A DNA stretch of 64,000 bases from Catellatospora methionotrophica (GCF_011297335.1 NZ_JAAOTJ010000002.1:620001-684000); one strand, 5' to 3'; positions 44,238 through 53,344 are shown, numbered from the stretch's first letter. Notes: generated from the letters alone by a model not told the origin. Numbers and translations: made by a program.

Positions 44238-45746
44238 GTGACCGACACCGTTTCGCCGTCCAGGCTGCCCGACCGGCTCGCCATGGTCCTGGTCTTCTTC
44301 GCCAGCGGCATCGTGCTGGTGCTGGAGACCGTGTCACTGCGCCTGGTCGCGCCGTACCTCGGGCTGAGCCTGCAGGTCACCAGCGCCGTCATCGGCATGT
44401 CGCTGGGCGCGATCGCCTACGGCGCGTGGCTGGGCGGCTGGCACGCCGACCGCCGCGACCCGCGCCGTTTGCTGGCCCCGCTGCTCGGCCTGTCGGCGCT
44501 GGCCGTCGCGGGCACCCTGCCGGTGGTCCGCTGGCTCGGCGAGGCGCTGCGCGGCACCTCGGTCACCGTGGTGCTCGGGCTGACCGCCGCGGCCGTGTTC
44601 GTGCCGATCATGCTGCTGTCGGCGGTGCCGCCGATGGTCGTCAAACTTCAGCTCGGCGACCTGGAGCAGACCGGCCGGGTCGTCGGTCGGCTGTCCAGTG
44701 TGGGCACCCTCGGTGCGGTCACCGCGACCCTGGTCACCGGCTTCGTCCTGGTCGCCGCGCTGCCCACCAGCGTGATCATGATCGGGGCGGCGGTGCTGCT
44801 CGCGGTCGCCGCACTCGCGCTGGGTGCGTATCTGCGCCGGGCCGGGCAGGCGACGGCGACCGCCGCCCGGGTCACCGCGGCGGCGCTGCTGGCCGTCGGC
44901 ACGGGCCTGTCCGTGCTCGCGCCCGACCCGTGCGACGTCGAGACCGCGTACCACTGCGCGCAGGTCAGCGCCGATCCGCTGCGGCCCGCCGGGCGGGTGC
45001 TGTACCTCAACTCCGCCGAGCACTCCTACGTGGACCTGGCCGACCCGACCCGCCTGGAGTACGCGTACACCCAGTGGATCGGGGTGGTCGCGGACCTCGC
45101 CGCACCGGCCGGGGCCGCGGTCGACGCCGTGCACCTCGGCGGCGGCGGCTTCACCGTGCCCCGTTACCTCGCCGCGACCCGTCCCGGCAGCCGCAGCACC
45201 GTCTTCGAGATCGACGGCGGCCTGGTCGAACTCGCCGAACGCACCCTGGGCCTGCGCCCCGGCCCCGACCTGCGCGCCGTGGTCGGCGACGCCCGGATGC
45301 TGCTCGGCGAACTGCCCGACGGCTCCGCCGACCTGGTCGTCGGCGACGCTTTCGGCGACCTGGCCGTGCCGTGGCACCTGACCACCCGCGAGATGATGAC
45401 CGAGATCCGCCGGGTGGCGGGCCCGGACGGGATATACGCCCAGAACGTCATCGACGGCCCGCCGACCCGCTTCATCCGCGCCGAGGTCGCCACCGTCGCC
45501 GCGGTCTTCCCGCACGTGGCCCTGATCGCCCCGCGTGGCGCGCTCGACGGCCGCGAGGGCGCCAACTTCGTCATCGTCGCCTCGGCTCGCCCCCTGCCGC
45601 TGCCGGCTCTCACGGCCCGGCTGGCCATGCTCCAGCAACCCGTGCCGATGATCTCCGGCCCTGACCTGACCGCCTTCACCGCCGATGCGACCGTCCTCAC
45701 CGACGACTTCGCCCCCGTCGACCAGATGCTGGTCCGCGTGTCCTGA
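44238..45746 (+). CDS. membrane protein with C-terminal spermidine synthase-like domain
   Basis: A 502-aa protein starting at a GTG. The first ~235 residues have about seven helices (LVFFASGIVLVLETVSLRLV, VLGLTAAAVFVPIMLLSAVPP). The C-terminal ~260 residues are a spermidine synthase-type Rossmann domain: DAVHLGGGGFTVPRYLA, VFEIDGGLVELA, DLRAVVGDARMLL and DLVVGDAFGDLAVPWHL. This is the fused MFS/spermidine synthase group of unproven activity; polyamine aminopropylation is not demonstrated for them. Divergent from the GNAT/aminotransferase gene with about 100 bp between the chosen starts; both could act on amines. Confidence 0.83.
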   Translation: MTDTVSPSRLPDRLAMVLVFFASGIVLVLETVSLRLVAPYLGLSLQVTSAVIGMSLGAIAYGAWLGGWHADRRDPRRLLAPLLGLSALAVAGTLPVVRWLGEALRGTSVTVVLGLTAAAVFVPIMLLSAVPPMVVKLQLGDLEQTGRVVGRLSSVGTLGAVTATLVTGFVLVAALPTSVIMIGAAVLLAVAALALGAYLRRAGQATATAARVTAAALLAVGTGLSVLAPDPCDVETAYHCAQVSADPLRPAGRVLYLNSAEHSYVDLADPTRLEYAYTQWIGVVADLAAPAGAAVDAVHLGGGGFTVPRYLAATRPGSRSTVFEIDGGLVELAERTLGLRPGPDLRAVVGDARMLLGELPDGSADLVVGDAFGDLAVPWHLTTREMMTEIRRVAGPDGIYAQNVIDGPPTRFIRAEVATVAAVFPHVALIAPRGALDGREGANFVIVASARPLPLPALTARLAMLQQPVPMISGPDLTAFTADATVLTDDFAPVDQMLVRVS

Positions 45747-45752
45747 CGCGGG

Positions 45753-46679
45753 TCAGGCGTGGGTCTCGGGTTCGTGGCCGGTGTGGCCGGGGGGTTCGAG
45801 TTGGAACGTGGAGTGCACCACGTCGAAGTGGCCGCTGATGCACAGTTGCAGCGCGTCGAGTAGTTGCGGGGCGTGGCCGTCCTGGAAGCACCCGGCCTCG
45901 ACGACGACGTGGGCGGTCAGCACCGGCAGGCCCGAGGTGACGGTGTAGACGTGCAGGTCGTGTACGCCGACGACGTGGTCCAGGCCGGTGATGTGGGCGC
46001 GGATCTCGTTCACGTCGATGCCCGCCGGGACGGCCTGCAGCAGCACGTCGGCGGCCGCGCGCAGCAGCTTCAGCGCCCGGGGCACGATGACCAGGCCGAT
46101 GAGGATCGACACGACCGCGTCGGCCTGGGTGTAGCCGGTCCACGCGATGACTGCCGCCGCGACCAGCACCCCGACCGACGTGGCGGTGTCCGTGGCCACC
46201 TCCAGGAACGCGCCTCGCATGTTCAGGCCGGCGTCGCGGACCCGGTAGAGCACGGCGATGCCGATCGCGTTGCCGACCAGGCCGATCGCGGCGAACAGCG
46301 CCATCCCGCCGGGGTGTACGTCGGTGGGCACGAACAGCCGCTGTACGCCCTCGATCAGCACGTAGACGCCCATGCCCGCCAGGACAAGTCCGTTGATCGC
46401 GGCGGCGAGCACCTCCGCGCGTGCCCAGCCCCAGGTGCGCCGCTCGGTCGGGGGCCGGGCCGCCAGCACGGCCGCGCCCAGCGCCAGCGCGACACCGCCC
46501 GCGTCGGCCAGCACGTGGCCCGCGTCGGCCAGCAGCGCGAGGCTGCCGGTGACCACCGCGCCGACGACCTCGATCACGAAGATGACCAGGGAGATGCCCA
46601 GCACGACGGCCAGCGCCCGGCGGTGCCGTCCGGTCGCCGTCACGCCGTGGGAGTGGCCGTGGCCGTGTCCCGAGCCCAT
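45753..46679 (-). CDS. cation diffusion facilitator (Zn/Co/Cd efflux)
   Basis: A 308-aa CDF transporter with His-rich N-terminus (GHGHGHSHG), six helices and a cytoplasmic ferredoxin-like domain. The helix II site reads LLADAGHVLADAG. At the helix V position most CzcD/ZitB members show HxxxD; here it reads EVATDTATS, so Glu replaces His. DLHVYTVTSG and HISGH-like CISGHFDVVHSTFQLE are in the C-terminal domain. Exports Zn2+ or similar ions by proton exchange; the Glu substitution may change specificity. Six bases separate its stop from that of the convergent spermidine-synthase-like gene. Confidence 0.9.
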   Translation of the reverse strand: MGSGHGHGHSHGVTATGRHRRALAVVLGISLVIFVIEVVGAVVTGSLALLADAGHVLADAGGVALALGAAVLAARPPTERRTWGWARAEVLAAAINGLVLAGMGVYVLIEGVQRLFVPTDVHPGGMALFAAIGLVGNAIGIAVLYRVRDAGLNMRGAFLEVATDTATSVGVLVAAAVIAWTGYTQADAVVSILIGLVIVPRALKLLRAAADVLLQAVPAGIDVNEIRAHITGLDHVVGVHDLHVYTVTSGLPVLTAHVVVEAGCFQDGHAPQLLDALQLCISGHFDVVHSTFQLEPPGHTGHEPETHA

Positions 46680-46781
46680 GGCTCCACGCTAGCCGGTGCG
46701 TGCGGCGAACCCGCTGACCCGGCCGACTTCCTGCTGCCGCGCTGAGCCGCGCCCGGGAGGTCATCGTGCGAGCATGGGCGC

Positions 46782-47585
46782 ATGAATGTTCGTACCCGAA
46801 ACCATGTCACGTTCGCCGGGCCTGTCGACGCGCCGGTGGTGATGCTCGCACATGGCTTCGGCTGCGACCAGAACATGTGGCGTCGGATCGTTCCCGCTCT
46901 GGCCGTCGACCACCGCGTCGTACTGTTCGATCACGTGGGGTCGGGCCGGTCCGATCCGGCGGCGTGGGGCGCCGAGCGGTACGCGTCGCTGTCCGGGTAC
47001 GCCGAGGACGTCGTCGACATCTGCCGGGAACTGGAGCTGCCGCCGGTCACGTTCGTCGGGCACTCGGTCGCGGCGATGATCGGTGTGCTGGCGGCCAACG
47101 AGGCCCCTGATCGGTTCGCCGCCCTGGCGTTGATCACCCCGTCGCCGTGCTACATCGACGACGACACCTACCACGGGGGGTTCAGCCGCGCTGACATCGA
47201 CGAGCTGCTGGAGTCGCTGGACAGCAACTACCTGGGCTGGTCGGCGACCATGGCTCCAGTGATCATGGGCAATCCCGGGCGCCCGGAGCTCGGCGAGGAA
47301 CTGACCAACAGCTTCTGCCGGACCGACCCGGCGATGGCCGCGGTGTTCGCCCGGGCCACGTTCCTGTCCGACAACCGGGCCGACCTCGCCAAGGTCGGTG
47401 TGCCCACGCTGATCATGCAGTGTTCCCACGACGCGATCGCCCCGCCGGAGGTAGGGTTCTACCTGCGACAGCAGATACCGGGCAGCCGTCTGGTCACGCT
47501 GGCCGCGACAGGTCATTGTCCGCAGCTCAGCGCGCCGGAGGAGACTGTCGCGGCGTTGCGTGAGTTTCTGGCCGTGCGCCGGTGA
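46782..47585 (+). CDS. RsbQ-like alpha/beta hydrolase
   Basis: A 267-aa alpha/beta hydrolase. VMLAHGFGCDQNMWR is the oxyanion-hole region, GHSVAAMIG the nucleophile elbow (Ser 95), SHDAIAPP the acidic region and GHCPQLSAP the His region. These segments match RsbQ of the Bacillus energy-stress pathway closely. RsbQ supplies a small molecule to the PAS domain of RsbP. The stop overlaps the start of the downstream PAS-phosphatase gene, which strengthens the RsbQP assignment. The ATG is preceded by a weak purine stretch. Confidence 0.85.
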   Translation: MNVRTRNHVTFAGPVDAPVVMLAHGFGCDQNMWRRIVPALAVDHRVVLFDHVGSGRSDPAAWGAERYASLSGYAEDVVDICRELELPPVTFVGHSVAAMIGVLAANEAPDRFAALALITPSPCYIDDDTYHGGFSRADIDELLESLDSNYLGWSATMAPVIMGNPGRPELGEELTNSFCRTDPAMAAVFARATFLSDNRADLAKVGVPTLIMQCSHDAIAPPEVGFYLRQQIPGSRLVTLAATGHCPQLSAPEETVAALREFLAVRR

Positions 47586-48856
47586 GCACGCCGCGGCCGT
47601 GCCGGACCGATGAGAACACCGCGGATGTGACGTTTCCCGCCATGCTCGAGGACAGCGCCGACGACCTGTACGAACACGCCCCGTGCGGGAACCTGTCGAC
47701 CATGCTCGACGGCACCATCGCGAAGATCAACGAGACGCTGCTGGGGTGGCTGGGCTACGACCGGGATGAGATCGTCGCCCGTCGCCGGTTCAGCGACCTG
47801 CTCACCGTCGGCGGGAAGATCTACTACGAGACCCATTACGCACCGCTGCTGACCATGCAGGGCGAGATCGGCGGCGTCGCGCTGGACCTGCGCGCCAAGG
47901 ACGGCCGTAAACTCCCCGTCCTGGTGACCTCGACGGTCAAGACCGGCGCCGACGGTCAGCCGCTGCTGATCCGCACCACGCTGTTCGACGCCCGCGACCG
48001 CCGCGCCTACGAGACCGAGCTGCTGCGCGCCCGTCACGCCGCCGAAGCCTCCGAACAGGCCGCCCAGCAGGACAGGCAGCGCCTGCAGAAACTGGTCGCC
48101 GGACTGCAGCGCAGCCTGCTGCCCCGGACCCTGGCCACCCCACCGGCGATGGACGTCGCCGCCTACTACCACATGGCCTCCGCGGACGAGGTCGGCGGCG
48201 ACTTCTACGACCTGTTCCCGCTTGGCGGCGACCGCTGGGGATTCTTCCTCGGCGACGTGTGCGGCAAGGGCGTCGAAGCCGCGGCGGTCACCTCACTGGC
48301 CCGCTACACGCTGCGCGCCGCGACGGTCTACGACCCGGACCCGGCGGCGGTGCTCGGCAACCTCAACACCGTCCTCTACCAGGAGTACCAGTCCGACAAC
48401 CACCGCCACTGCACCGTCGTGTTCGGCATCCTCGGCCACGCGACCAGCGCGGGACGCGCCATGACCGTCACCGGCGGCGGACATCCCCCGGCGCTGCTCC
48501 TGACCGCGGCAGGCACCGCCGAATACCTCGACACCAGCGGCGGCCCGCTTGTCGGCCTGCTGCCCGACCTCCGGTTCACCACCCACACCTACACCCTGCG
48601 CCCAGGCGACACCCTGATCCTCTACACCGACGGGCTCATCGAGGCGCGCACCGACGCCGACCGCGGTCGCTACAGCTCCGAGGACCTGCTCGACTTCGCG
48701 ACCTCGCTCGCCCCCGCGTCGGCGGGCGCGGCCGTCGCCGCTCTGACCGACCTGCTCACCCGATTCGGCACCGGCCTCGACGACGACGCCGCGGTGATGG
48801 CCCTTACGGCGCTACCGCCACCGCCTGCCGGTGGAGAACCAGTTCATCGCACGTGA
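47582..48856 (+). CDS. RsbP-like PAS-domain PP2C phosphatase
   Basis: A 424-aa protein from a GTG that overlaps the RsbQ-like gene by 4 bases. A PAS domain occupies ~10-135 (NLSTMLDGTIAKINETLLGWLGYDRDEIV). A coiled-coil linker (RARHAAEASEQAAQQDRQRLQKLVAG) follows, then the SpoIIE phosphatase (~180-415): DEVGGDFYDLFPL, GDVCGKGVEAAAVTSLARYTLR, GGGHPPALLL, LYTDGLIEARTD and DDDAAVMAL. Known role: dephosphorylates RsbV-type antagonists to activate sigma B-like factors when energy or light/redox signals are sensed. Its antagonist substrate may be one of the STAS proteins in this window, but that is inference. Confidence 0.93.
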   Translation: MSTPRPCRTDENTADVTFPAMLEDSADDLYEHAPCGNLSTMLDGTIAKINETLLGWLGYDRDEIVARRRFSDLLTVGGKIYYETHYAPLLTMQGEIGGVALDLRAKDGRKLPVLVTSTVKTGADGQPLLIRTTLFDARDRRAYETELLRARHAAEASEQAAQQDRQRLQKLVAGLQRSLLPRTLATPPAMDVAAYYHMASADEVGGDFYDLFPLGGDRWGFFLGDVCGKGVEAAAVTSLARYTLRAATVYDPDPAAVLGNLNTVLYQEYQSDNHRHCTVVFGILGHATSAGRAMTVTGGGHPPALLLTAAGTAEYLDTSGGPLVGLLPDLRFTTHTYTLRPGDTLILYTDGLIEARTDADRGRYSSEDLLDFATSLAPASAGAAVAALTDLLTRFGTGLDDDAAVMALTALPPPPAGGEPVHRT

Positions 48857-49323
48857 AAGCCGTTCTCCAGTTCGAACATGGTGCCCTCGGCCTTGGCTCG
48901 CACTGCGGCGGTCACCCGCCGGGCCAGCAGCTCCGACGCCCGCTGCTCGGTCTGTGCCTGGTCGCACCACGCCCAGCCGGCAAGCTCGTCCGGCGGCAGT
49001 TGAATGTCCGCGGTGCCCGACTCGTCCAGGACACCGCCGTCGTAGACGTACATGACGCCTTCGGTCCGGCCCGGTCGGGGCGGCACCCAGTCGATCACCA
49101 GCAACCGCCCCGGCGCGACGGTCTTGCCCAGCTCCTCTTCGACCTCGCGGATCGCGGCCTGCCGCGGCGACTCGTTCTCGTCGACGCAGCCGCCGACGAT
49201 CTCCCAGTCGTCTTTGTAGACGGGTTCGACCAGCAGCGCGCGCCCGGTCGCGTCGGTGAACAGGACAGCCGCGCCCATGCGCTTGCGGGGAAGCGCCGCC
49301 GTGTGATCACCGGAGGAGGTCAC
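48844..49323 (-). CDS. Nudix hydrolase
   Basis: A 159-aa single-domain Nudix protein with the box GGCVDENESPRQAAIREVEEELG (residues ~43-65); the conserved Glu pair of REVEEE is present. N-terminal RMGAAVLFTDATGRALLVEP is the usual first strand. It overlaps the end of the RsbP-like gene by 13 bases on the opposite strand. Substrate unknown; most of this subfamily are (d)NTP or nucleotide-sugar hydrolases. Confidence 0.88.
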   Translation of the reverse strand: MTSSGDHTAALPRKRMGAAVLFTDATGRALLVEPVYKDDWEIVGGCVDENESPRQAAIREVEEELGKTVAPGRLLVIDWVPPRPGRTEGVMYVYDGGVLDESGTADIQLPPDELAGWAWCDQAQTEQRASELLARRVTAAVRAKAEGTMFELENGFHVR

Positions 49324-49353
49324 CTCTGCAGATTACCGGGCACGGCAGGCGGG

Positions 49354-50214
49354 TCATTCCTTGCTGCCGCCCTCGGCCGCGCCGCGGACGAAGTAACGCT
49401 GGAAGATCACGAAGATGATCGCGACGGGGATGGTGGCCAGCAGGGCCGCGCCGAGTTTCAGCGGATACTGGGTGCCCGCGCCCAGTGAGCCGCTGACCAG
49501 GTTGGCGATGCCCCGGGGCAGCGTGAACAGTTGCGGGCTCTGCACCGCGACGACGGTGTGCGGGAACTCGTTCCACGACGCCTGGAACGACAGGATGGTC
49601 AGCGTGATCAGGGCGGGCCGGGCCATTGGCAGGATGACCGACCAGTAGGTCCGGAACACTCCCGCCCCGTCCATCCGGGCGGCTTCCTCCAGGCTGGGGG
49701 GCACGGACAGGAAGAACTGCCGCATGATGAACACGCCCGCGGCGTCGACGAGCAGCGGCAGCACCAGCGCGGCGTACGTGTTGTAGATGCCGAGCTGGTT
49801 GAGCACCAGGAACTTGGGGATCAGCAGCACGACGCCGGGCACCGCCATCACCGCCACGATCATCGCGGTGACCGCGCCCCGACCCCGGAAGCTCAGCCGC
49901 GCCAGCGCGTATCCGGCCAGGGAGTCCAGGAACACCCGGCCTGCCGTGATGAGCAGCGTGACCAGGATCGAGTTGCCGATCCACACCGGGAACGCGGTGC
50001 TGTCGAAGATCTTCGCGAACGCGGCGGTGGTGAACGGGTCGGGCACCGGCGACAGCGGATGCGCTGCGGCGTCGGCTTCGGTCTTGAACGAGCTGGCGGC
50101 CTGGATCACGAACGGATACAGGAACACCAGGGCGAAGAAGACCAGGATGGCGTATCCGAGGAAGACTCCCACGATCGCGCGGGGCCCGCCGCGCCGCCTG
50201 CCGGGCGGGGTCAT
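49354..50214 (-). CDS. carbohydrate ABC transporter permease (MalG-like)
   Basis: A ~286-aa protein with six helices. The EAA loop contains EEAARMDGAGVFRTYWSVILPMARPAL, the contact site for the ATPase, and the second permease domain features are typical of the MalG/AraQ group. Start chosen as the ATG with GGAG upstream that overlaps the previous stop (ATGA); the frame extends eight codons more. Together with the upstream permease and binding-protein genes it forms one sugar importer. Confidence 0.93.
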   Translation of the reverse strand: MTPPGRRRGGPRAIVGVFLGYAILVFFALVFLYPFVIQAASSFKTEADAAAHPLSPVPDPFTTAAFAKIFDSTAFPVWIGNSILVTLLITAGRVFLDSLAGYALARLSFRGRGAVTAMIVAVMAVPGVVLLIPKFLVLNQLGIYNTYAALVLPLLVDAAGVFIMRQFFLSVPPSLEEAARMDGAGVFRTYWSVILPMARPALITLTILSFQASWNEFPHTVVAVQSPQLFTLPRGIANLVSGSLGAGTQYPLKLGAALLATIPVAIIFVIFQRYFVRGAAEGGSKE

Positions 50215-51296
50215 GGCGTGCTCCGGCGGCGAGGCCACCAGCGGCGGCGGGGCCGGGGCTCGTCGCGGTCACGCATGATCCAGCGCTGGAGCAGCGTCAT
50301 CACCACGATGATCAGGAACAGGACGAACGAGATCGCCGCGCCGGTGCCGTACGAGAAGTCGGTGAACGCGGTGCGGTAGGACAGGTAGGCGGGGGTGAGC
50401 GTGGTGTTGGCGGGTTTGCCCTGGCTCATCACGTAGATCTGGTCGAAGACCTGCCAGGTGCCGATCAGGCCCAGGGTGATGACCAGGAACAGGGCGGGTT
50501 TGACCATCGGCAGGGTGACGTGGCGCACCCGCTGCCAGGCGTTGGCGCCGTCGATCAGGCTCGCCTCCTCGACCTGCACCGGCACGTCCTGCAGCGCGGC
50601 GAGGAAGATCAGCATGAAGGTGCCGCTGGTGGTCCAGACGACGAGCATGATGATGGTCGACATGGCGACGCTGGGGCCGGCCAGCCACTCCCACCAGGAC
50701 AGCCCGAACGGGCCGCCGCCGGTCAGCGCGGCGGGCGGGGCGGTGAGGTCGACCAGCCCGAGGCCGTCAAGGATCAGGTGCAGCAGCCCGCGCGGGTCGG
50801 CGAACCAGGCCGGGCCGCTGATGCCGACCATGGCCAGTAGTGCGTTGACCGCGCCGGAGTTGGCGAACAGGAACAGGAACACCACGCTGATCGCCACCGA
50901 ACTGGTGACCGACGGGAAGTAGAACGCGGTCCGGAAGAACGAGGTGGCCTTGAGGAAGCGCTGGTTGACGACCAGGGCCAGGGCGAGTGCCAGCAGCGTC
51001 TGGGCGGGTACGGCCACGGCGACGTAGTACAGGTTGTTGCGGAGGCTGATCATGAAGTTCTCGCGGGTGAGCCCGTCGTCGAGGAACAGCTCGGCGTAGT
51101 TGTCGGCCCCCACGTACGGCACGCCGGCGGCGAACGGGCTGCCCTGGCCGTTCCAGCCGCTGACGCTGACCCACAGGGCCATGCCGATCGGCAGCACCAG
51201 GAACAGGCCCAGGATCAGCACGGCGGGTGCGACGAACAGCCACCCGGCCGCCGCCTCGTTGCCCCGGATGCCGCTGCGGCGGCGCGGCTCAGCCAC
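50211..51296 (-). CDS. carbohydrate ABC transporter permease (MalF-like)
   Basis: A 361-aa polytopic protein with six or more helices (WLFVAPAVLILGLFLVLPIGMALW at the N-terminus). The EAA motif is in VEEASLIDGANAWQRVRHVTLPMVKPAL. It overlaps the solute-binding-protein gene by 8 bases (GTG start) and its own stop overlaps the second permease start, so all three genes are translationally coupled. Larger than MalG because of an extended periplasmic segment, as in many MalF-type permeases. Confidence 0.93.
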   Translation of the reverse strand: MAEPRRRSGIRGNEAAAGWLFVAPAVLILGLFLVLPIGMALWVSVSGWNGQGSPFAAGVPYVGADNYAELFLDDGLTRENFMISLRNNLYYVAVAVPAQTLLALALALVVNQRFLKATSFFRTAFYFPSVTSSVAISVVFLFLFANSGAVNALLAMVGISGPAWFADPRGLLHLILDGLGLVDLTAPPAALTGGGPFGLSWWEWLAGPSVAMSTIIMLVVWTTSGTFMLIFLAALQDVPVQVEEASLIDGANAWQRVRHVTLPMVKPALFLVITLGLIGTWQVFDQIYVMSQGKPANTTLTPAYLSYRTAFTDFSYGTGAAISFVLFLIIVVMTLLQRWIMRDRDEPRPRRRWWPRRRSTP

Positions 51297-52509
51297 GCAG
51301 CGCCGCCGTCATGTTGCGCTGCAGCCGCCGCAGGATCGCCTGCGGGTCGGCCACGGTCAGGCGCTGCAGCTGGGTGTCGAAGTCGGACAGGACGTTGCCC
51401 ATCCTCGGGGCGTTGACCGGGCCCTGGGCGTGGTCCGCGCCGTCGAGGAACGCGCGGTCGCCGGGGGACGCCTGCAGGTAGCGGTCGCGGGCGGTGGTCA
51501 CCGACGGCATCACCCCGTACGCGGAGGCGAACGCGAGCTGCTGGTCGACGGCCGTCATCGCCTCCACGAACGCGACGGCCTGCGCGCGGTACGGGGTGCG
51601 TGCCGAGATGCCCCAACAGGTGGTGAACGACAGCGTGCCCGGTCCGGCGGGCCCGGTGGGCAGCGCGTGCACGGTGTACCGGATGCCCGGGTAGTCCCCG
51701 GCCAGCGCGCCGCGGATCCAGTTGCCCTCGATCGTCATGGCGGCCAGGCCGCGCCCGAACGCCTCCCCGGCCCAGCCGGTGTCCAGCGCGCTCGGGTATC
51801 TGGCCAGCCCGGCCCGCAGCAGCTGCTGCACGTACCGCAGCGCGGTGAGGTTCTGCGGGCTGTCGGCAGTGGCCCGGGTGCCGTCCGGGCTGATCAGCCA
51901 GCCGCCCGCCTGCACCAGGAACGCGCCGATCCGTTCCTGGGTGTCGCCGAGCACCAGTGGCGTGACGCCGGTCGCCGCGATCCGCTCGGCGACCGCCGCC
52001 AGCTGTACCCAGTCGCGGGGCACGTCGGCGGCGCTCAGCCCGGCCTTGGCCCACAGGTCCTCGTTGACCTGCAGGGCCAGGGTGGCGAAGTCCTTGGGCG
52101 CGCAGTAGAACCGGCCCTGGTAGGTGAACGCCTGCCGCAGCGTGCCGTAGAAGTCGCCCGCTCCGGGCAACTGCTCGGCGTAGGGCTCCAGCGCGCCGAC
52201 GCTGGCGAAGTCGGCGAAGCGGGCCGCGTCGACGTAGAACACGTCTGGCGGCGACGAGCCCGCGAACGCCTGCCCGAGCTGCTGGTCGAGGTCCTGGGCC
52301 GGGATGACGGTCACCTGGTTGCCGCTGGCCGCCGACCACGCCGCGGCGGCGTCGGTGACCGCTCTGGTCTCGGCAGCACCGGACGAGCCGATGAGAACCT
52401 GCAGCGTGGCGGGCCCGGCCCGCTGCGGTACCGGTCCCGGCGTACCCCCGCATGCGGCCGGTGCGAGCAGACACAAAGCGGCGATCGCACGCAGAACCGC
52501 ACGCCCCAT
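51289..52509 (-). CDS. extracellular solute-binding lipoprotein (family 1)
   Basis: A 406-aa lipoprotein with signal MGRAVLRAIAALCLLAPAACGG (lipobox LAPAAC). The mature part is a two-lobed binding protein of the carbohydrate type (LQVLIGSSGAAETRAVTDAAAAW at the start; FVEAMTAVDQQLAFASAYGVMPS near the end). It probably delivers an oligosaccharide to the two permeases encoded next. No ATPase or glycosidase gene is adjacent, so a shared MsmK-like ATPase elsewhere must energise it. The sugar is unknown. Confidence 0.93.
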   Translation of the reverse strand: MGRAVLRAIAALCLLAPAACGGTPGPVPQRAGPATLQVLIGSSGAAETRAVTDAAAAWSAASGNQVTVIPAQDLDQQLGQAFAGSSPPDVFYVDAARFADFASVGALEPYAEQLPGAGDFYGTLRQAFTYQGRFYCAPKDFATLALQVNEDLWAKAGLSAADVPRDWVQLAAVAERIAATGVTPLVLGDTQERIGAFLVQAGGWLISPDGTRATADSPQNLTALRYVQQLLRAGLARYPSALDTGWAGEAFGRGLAAMTIEGNWIRGALAGDYPGIRYTVHALPTGPAGPGTLSFTTCWGISARTPYRAQAVAFVEAMTAVDQQLAFASAYGVMPSVTTARDRYLQASPGDRAFLDGADHAQGPVNAPRMGNVLSDFDTQLQRLTVADPQAILRRLQRNMTAALRG

Positions 52510-52636
52510 GGCCCGATTACCCCTTTTGCCGCTTATTTCACGGCTCAGCGTAATGTGTGATCATGGTGCGCGGGGCCTACCACGCTCGGCCGAGTGCTTA
52601 TTGGCGACGTTTTACCAGGCGGCAGGGCTGCGGCGG

Positions 52637-53344
52637 TCAGGCTGGGACGGGCTGGGCTGCCGGAACCGGTTCCGGGCGGGGAACGGTCGCGAACACGTTC
52701 GAGCGGAACCACGTCGGCAGCGCCCGGCGCAGCTCCTGCGGACCCTCGATCTCCAGGTCCCCGCGCCGCATCCCGTCAGCCCAGGACAGCTCGCCCAGCC
52801 ACACCCGGATCAGGCCGCGCAGGCTCGCGGTGACCGTCACCGCCACCTCGTGCCCAGGGTCGAAGTCGCAGATGTCGACGTCCTCCGGGGTGATCACCAG
52901 CCACCAGTCGCGCAGCGGGCGCGCCACGTCGTGGAACGCGAACCGCAGCACTGTACGCCCACCAGGCACCGCCGCCCGGTCGACGTGGCGGTGCATGTCC
53001 CACAGCAGCAGCTTCGGGTCCAGATCCTGGTCGCCGAGCTGGCCGATCCAGCGAACACCCCACGCGCCCAGCGCCACCACGATCGGCTCCAGCTCCCGCC
53101 CGGCCGGGGTCAGCGTGTACTGCACCTCGCTGTCGGTCGGCCGCCGCTCCACCACCCCGGCGGCCACCAGCTGCTGCAGCCGTTTGGACAGCAGCGTCGG
53201 CGACATGCGCGGCAGGCCCCGGCGCAGCTAGTTGAAGTGTCGGCTACCCGCCACCAGCTCCCGGACGACCAGCATCGTCCAGCGCTCGTCGAGCAGCTCC
53301 ATGGCCTTGGCGACCGGGCAGAACTGGCGATATGAGGCTCCCAT
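52637..53344 (-). pseudogene. HxlR-family regulator interrupted by an in-frame amber codon
   Basis: The minus-strand frame from ATG 53344 reads MGASYRQFCPVAKAMELLDERWTMLV..., the classic HxlR N-terminus, then RHFN, then a TAG at 53228-53230 (codon 39), then LRRGLPRMSPTLLSKRL, the HxlR recognition helix. Alignment to the family motif HFNELRRGLP indicates that a GAG (Glu) codon became TAG by a single G to T change. The rest (a ~190-aa tail with a SCP2-like C-terminal domain) is intact and could be translated separately from ATG 53206, but that product lacks the first helix of the HTH. Likely a recent loss of function, unless suppressed or a sequencing error. It is divergent from the methyltransferase at 53455. 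Confidence 0.85.

Noticed and set aside
42149-45664. 1171-codon plus-strand frame across three genes
   Set aside because: It spans genes on both strands with distinct signatures in other frames; Arg/Gly/Pro-biased and without family features.
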